Shown here: positions 17,369 to 18,934 of the stretch, in pieces
Layout: the number at the start of each line of letters is the position of its first letter
How positions within the stretch are numbered: position 1 is the stretch's first letter
NCBI GenBank assembly: GCA_023426365.1
Contig: JAFAAW010000006.1
Location: forward strand, 1-18,934
Origin: Pseudomonadota bacterium
GTDB lineage: Bacteria > Pseudomonadota > Alphaproteobacteria > Rhodospirillales > Magnetospirillaceae
Length of the DNA stretch: 18,934 nt
Reading direction: 5' to 3'
Position numbers and translations under genes: made by a program
The notes under the pieces: model-generated
Seen by the model: only the letters and a program-made list of their open reading frames with translations
What the model was told of the DNA's origin: nothing
Databases searched by the model: none

Positions 17369-17980
17369 TCAGGGCCTCAGGCCCAGGCTTTCGACAAAGC
17401 TGCGATAGGCGGCCGGGTTCGGTTGGGGGAAGCCGCCCTTGGCATGGCGCGCGACGCTGGGCGAGGCCAGCATCTGGTCGGCCGCCGATTTCAGGCACAG
17501 CTTGTAGCCGGGCTCCAGCGCCTCCTTGTAATCCACGCCCTCCTTGGGATCGTAGCGGGCGAAGAAACTGCCCAGGCTGGTGCCGTCGGCCAGGAAGACG
17601 TCCAGCCCGCAGCCGATCTTGAGGGTGTTGGTCAGGCGGGTGAACTTCGGGTTGCCGGTCACCTTGACGATCACCGTGGGGCGGATCGCGGTGTTGTTGG
17701 TTTCCGCCGTCGCGAAGGCCTGGCCCAGGATGGCGCGGGCGGCGCGCTCCAGCGTGCGGCCGTCCTTGGTGGAGGTTTCCTCGTTGCGGAAACGGGTGGC
17801 CTCGATGATCAGCGGGCGTTCCAGATCGCGCTGCGACATATAGATCATGGCGCGGCCCTGCAAGGGCAGGGCGACCCCCGACGGCGCGCTCAGCGTGGTG
17901 TTCTCGCGGTTCAGGTTGGGGGCCAGACAGCCCGACACCGACAGGGCCGCCACGGCGGCGACCACCAGCGCAAAACGCAT
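17369..17980 (-). CDS. Putative lipoprotein of unknown function
   Basis: The gene encodes 203 residues. The N-terminus MRFALVVAAVAALSVSGC is a lipoprotein signal peptide with lipobox VSGC and Cys18. The mature part includes PLQGRAMIYMSQRDLERP, then IIEATRFRNEETSTKDGRTLERAARAIL, and a beta-rich region PTVIVKVTGNPKFTRLTNTLKIGCGLDVFLADG, ending in a helical tail. Two further Cys residues (IGCG and KLCL) could form a disulfide in the periplasm. The TTG at 17998 is less likely than the ATG at 17980, because GGAGGGGGA is correctly placed for the latter. It is divergent from the small secreted protein gene, with overlapping promoters. The family is not recognised. A role in the cell envelope is all that can be inferred. 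Confidence 0.87.
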   Translation of the reverse strand: MRFALVVAAVAALSVSGCLAPNLNRENTTLSAPSGVALPLQGRAMIYMSQRDLERPLIIEATRFRNEETSTKDGRTLERAARAILGQAFATAETNNTAIRPTVIVKVTGNPKFTRLTNTLKIGCGLDVFLADGTSLGSFFARYDPKEGVDYKEALEPGYKLCLKSAADQMLASPSVARHAKGGFPQPNPAAYRSFVESLGLRP

Positions 17981-18016
17981 CTCGTTCTCCCCCTCCAACT
18001 CCTACCAAGGGTGGGG

Positions 18017-18045
18017 ATCATAGCCCAGGCCCGGCCTTTGACGAA
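18017..18045 (-). promoter_or_regulatory. Candidate promoter of the minus-strand lipoprotein gene
   Basis: On the minus strand TATGAT (18022-18017) is a good -10 box. TTCGTC (18045-18040) lies 17 nt upstream as a poor -35. The -35 overlaps the -35 box of the opposite promoter. Confidence 0.45.
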
Positions 18046-18067
18046 GCGGCTTGCGCGGGCGCACAAT
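18038..18067 (+). promoter_or_regulatory. Candidate promoter of the small secreted protein gene
   Basis: TTGACG (18038-18043) and CACAAT (18062-18067) are 18 nt apart. Transcription would start near 18074, about 25 nt before the ATG. Confidence 0.5.
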
Positions 18068-18098
18068 GCCCTATCGATCCGCCAGGGAGACTACGCCT

Positions 18099-18389
18099 AT
18101 GAAAGTGACCTTTTCCGCCGTTGCCCTTGCGCTGCTTCTGGCCTCGCCGGCCGGGGCGCAATCGGCCGCCGACGCGGTGACCCAGGCGGCCAAGCAGGCC
18201 GCCGCCGATGCCGCCACCCAGGCGGTGAACGACACCGTGAACAGGGCGGCCGGGACCGAGGATGCCGGCAAGGGCAAGGGCAACAAGGGCCGCATGGACA
18301 AGGACGGCCCCAACTGGGGCAAGTCCGAGGGCCACCGCCAGGACGGCGAACACGGCCACAAGGGCAAGGGCAAGAACAAGGACCGCTGA
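18099..18389 (+). CDS. Small secreted Gly/Lys/His-rich protein
   Basis: The gene encodes 96 residues. Residues 1-20 (MKVTFSAVALALLLASPAGA) are a clear Sec signal peptide with an AGA cleavage site. The mature N-terminal half is an Ala/Gln/Asp-rich amphipathic helix built from imperfect repeats of A-D-A-x-T-Q-A (about 24-52). The C-terminal half is hydrophilic and highly basic, rich in Gly, Lys, Asp and His, with repeated GKGK/GHKGKGK units and no Cys. It is probably periplasmic or extracellular and disordered. AGGGAGA lies 8-9 nt before the ATG at 18099. The in-frame ATGs upstream would disrupt the signal peptide. No known family is recognised. Metal, polyanion or nucleic-acid binding is possible but unproven. 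Confidence 0.82.
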   Translation: MKVTFSAVALALLLASPAGAQSAADAVTQAAKQAAADAATQAVNDTVNRAAGTEDAGKGKGNKGRMDKDGPNWGKSEGHRQDGEHGHKGKGKNKDR

Positions 18390-18437
18390 GGATATCCCCT
18401 GGCGCCAGGGCGTCAGGGGAGCTGGCCTCTCGGGCAG

Positions 18438-18476
18438 AAAAAAAGGGTCCGGCGGATGCCGGACCCTTTGCTTTTT
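18438..18476. terminator. Bidirectional intrinsic terminator
   Basis: GGGTCCGGC (18445-18453) pairs perfectly with GCCGGACCC (18458-18466) across a 4-nt loop. Seven A residues lie on the left and TTTGCTTTTT on the right. It sits between convergent genes and can serve both strands. Confidence 0.93.
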
Positions 18477-18491
18477 ACCGGGGCTACGGGC

Positions 18492-18934
18492 CTAGAACTC
18501 CTCCCACTCGCTGGCCGAAGCCTTGGCGGTGGAGGCGAGCTTGGGCTTGACCGTGGTCTTCGCCGCGCTTTTGGCCGCTGCCTTGGCGGCGGGCTTGTGG
18601 CTGGGGGCGGCGGCGGCCGGGGTGGGCGTCGCGGCGACCGCGGCGGCGCCGGTGTTGAAGAAGCCCATCAGGCGGTTCAGTTCGCGCGACTGGTCCTCCA
18701 GGGCATGGGCGGCGGCGGCGGATTCCTCCACCAGGGCGGCGTTCTGCTGGGTCATCTCGTCCATCTGGCTGACGGCGGCGTTGACCTGGTCGATGCCGCT
18801 GGCCTGCTCGCTGCTGGCGGCGGCGATCTCGGCGACGATGTCGGCCACGCGCTTGACGCTGCCCAGGATGTCCTCCAGCGTCTTGCCGGCGCCCTTGACC
18901 AGTTCGGCGCCCGAGCGCACCTGGGTCGAGCTTT
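18492..18934 (-). CDS. Methyl-accepting chemotaxis protein, C-terminal part (partial)
   Basis: The gene enters from the right edge of the window, and about 147 C-terminal residues are visible. The segment running from ADIVAEIAAASSEQASGIDQVN through MDEMTQQNAALVEESAAAAHAL is the distal arm of the MCP signalling coiled coil with a methylation-region helix. The hairpin tip that contacts CheA and CheW lies upstream, outside the window. After the coiled coil comes LNRLMGFF, then an Ala/Pro/Lys-rich linker of about 45 residues, and the terminal pentapeptide EWEEF. Aromatic-x-x-aromatic C-terminal pentapeptides such as NWETF tether CheR and CheB to chemoreceptors. The ligand-binding part cannot be seen. 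Confidence 0.95.
   Translation of the reverse strand, partial: SSTQVRSGAELVKGAGKTLEDILGSVKRVADIVAEIAAASSEQASGIDQVNAAVSQMDEMTQQNAALVEESAAAAHALEDQSRELNRLMGFFNTGAAAVAATPTPAAAAPSHKPAAKAAAKSAAKTTVKPKLASTAKASASEWEEF

Overview
The window is high-GC chromosomal DNA from an alphaproteobacterium. The best guess is a Rhodospirillales organism close to Magnetospirillum. This rests on the family resemblance of RecA, the ClpS-ClpA pair, the phasin and the two hexose-phosphate mutases, on the dispersed GC-rich palindromic repeats between genes, and on very strong G/C use at third codon positions. No database search was possible, so the genus is an inference. No tRNA, rRNA or CRISPR array was found.

Layout. 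At 1-132 is the 3' end of an IS481-type transposase, directly followed by intergenic repeats (130-439). recA (509-1585, minus) has its own terminator and diverges from a plus-strand cluster: phosphoglucomutase (1875-3503), phosphomannomutase/phosphoglucomutase (3515-4891) and a 75-aa DUF2934 protein (4941-5168). A second, inverted copy of the first repeat lies at 5378-5517. Next come a gamma-glutamylcyclotransferase-like protein (5580-6074, plus) and, convergent with it, a D-Ala-D-Ala carboxypeptidase carrying a SPOR domain (6182-7465, minus). A lipoprotein of unknown function (7619-8293) and a phasin (8475-9113) follow on the plus strand; the phasin promoter carries two TGC-N3-GCA sites resembling PhaR operators. 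clpS and clpA (9283-11925) form an operon ending in a strong terminator.

The stretch 11926-12830 has no conventional gene. It holds a 75-bp palindromic repeat and a well-formed transcription unit of about 275 nt (promoter 12236-12265, terminator 12501-12545) that matches no RNA family I can recognise. Its promoter spacer contains a dyad, and it encloses two tiny overlapping-signal ORFs. This is the best candidate in the window for something undescribed. After it, on the minus strand, are a two-gene operon of small unknown proteins (13501 to 12831) and a secreted staphylococcal-nuclease-like protein that has lost the expected catalytic residues (13634-14167). alaS (14306-16954) lies divergent from the latter. 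A repeat-rich gap (16955-17368) leads to a minus-strand lipoprotein and a divergent small secreted Gly/Lys/His-rich protein, whose predicted promoters overlap. The window ends inside the 3' part of a methyl-accepting chemotaxis protein gene whose product ends in EWEEF, a likely CheR/CheB docking tail.

Functionally the region is mostly housekeeping: DNA repair (RecA), sugar-phosphate interconversion feeding glycogen and surface polysaccharides, peptidoglycan trimming, polyhydroxyalkanoate granule coating, N-end-rule proteolysis, alanyl-tRNA charging and chemotaxis. The unusual content is in the spaces between the genes.
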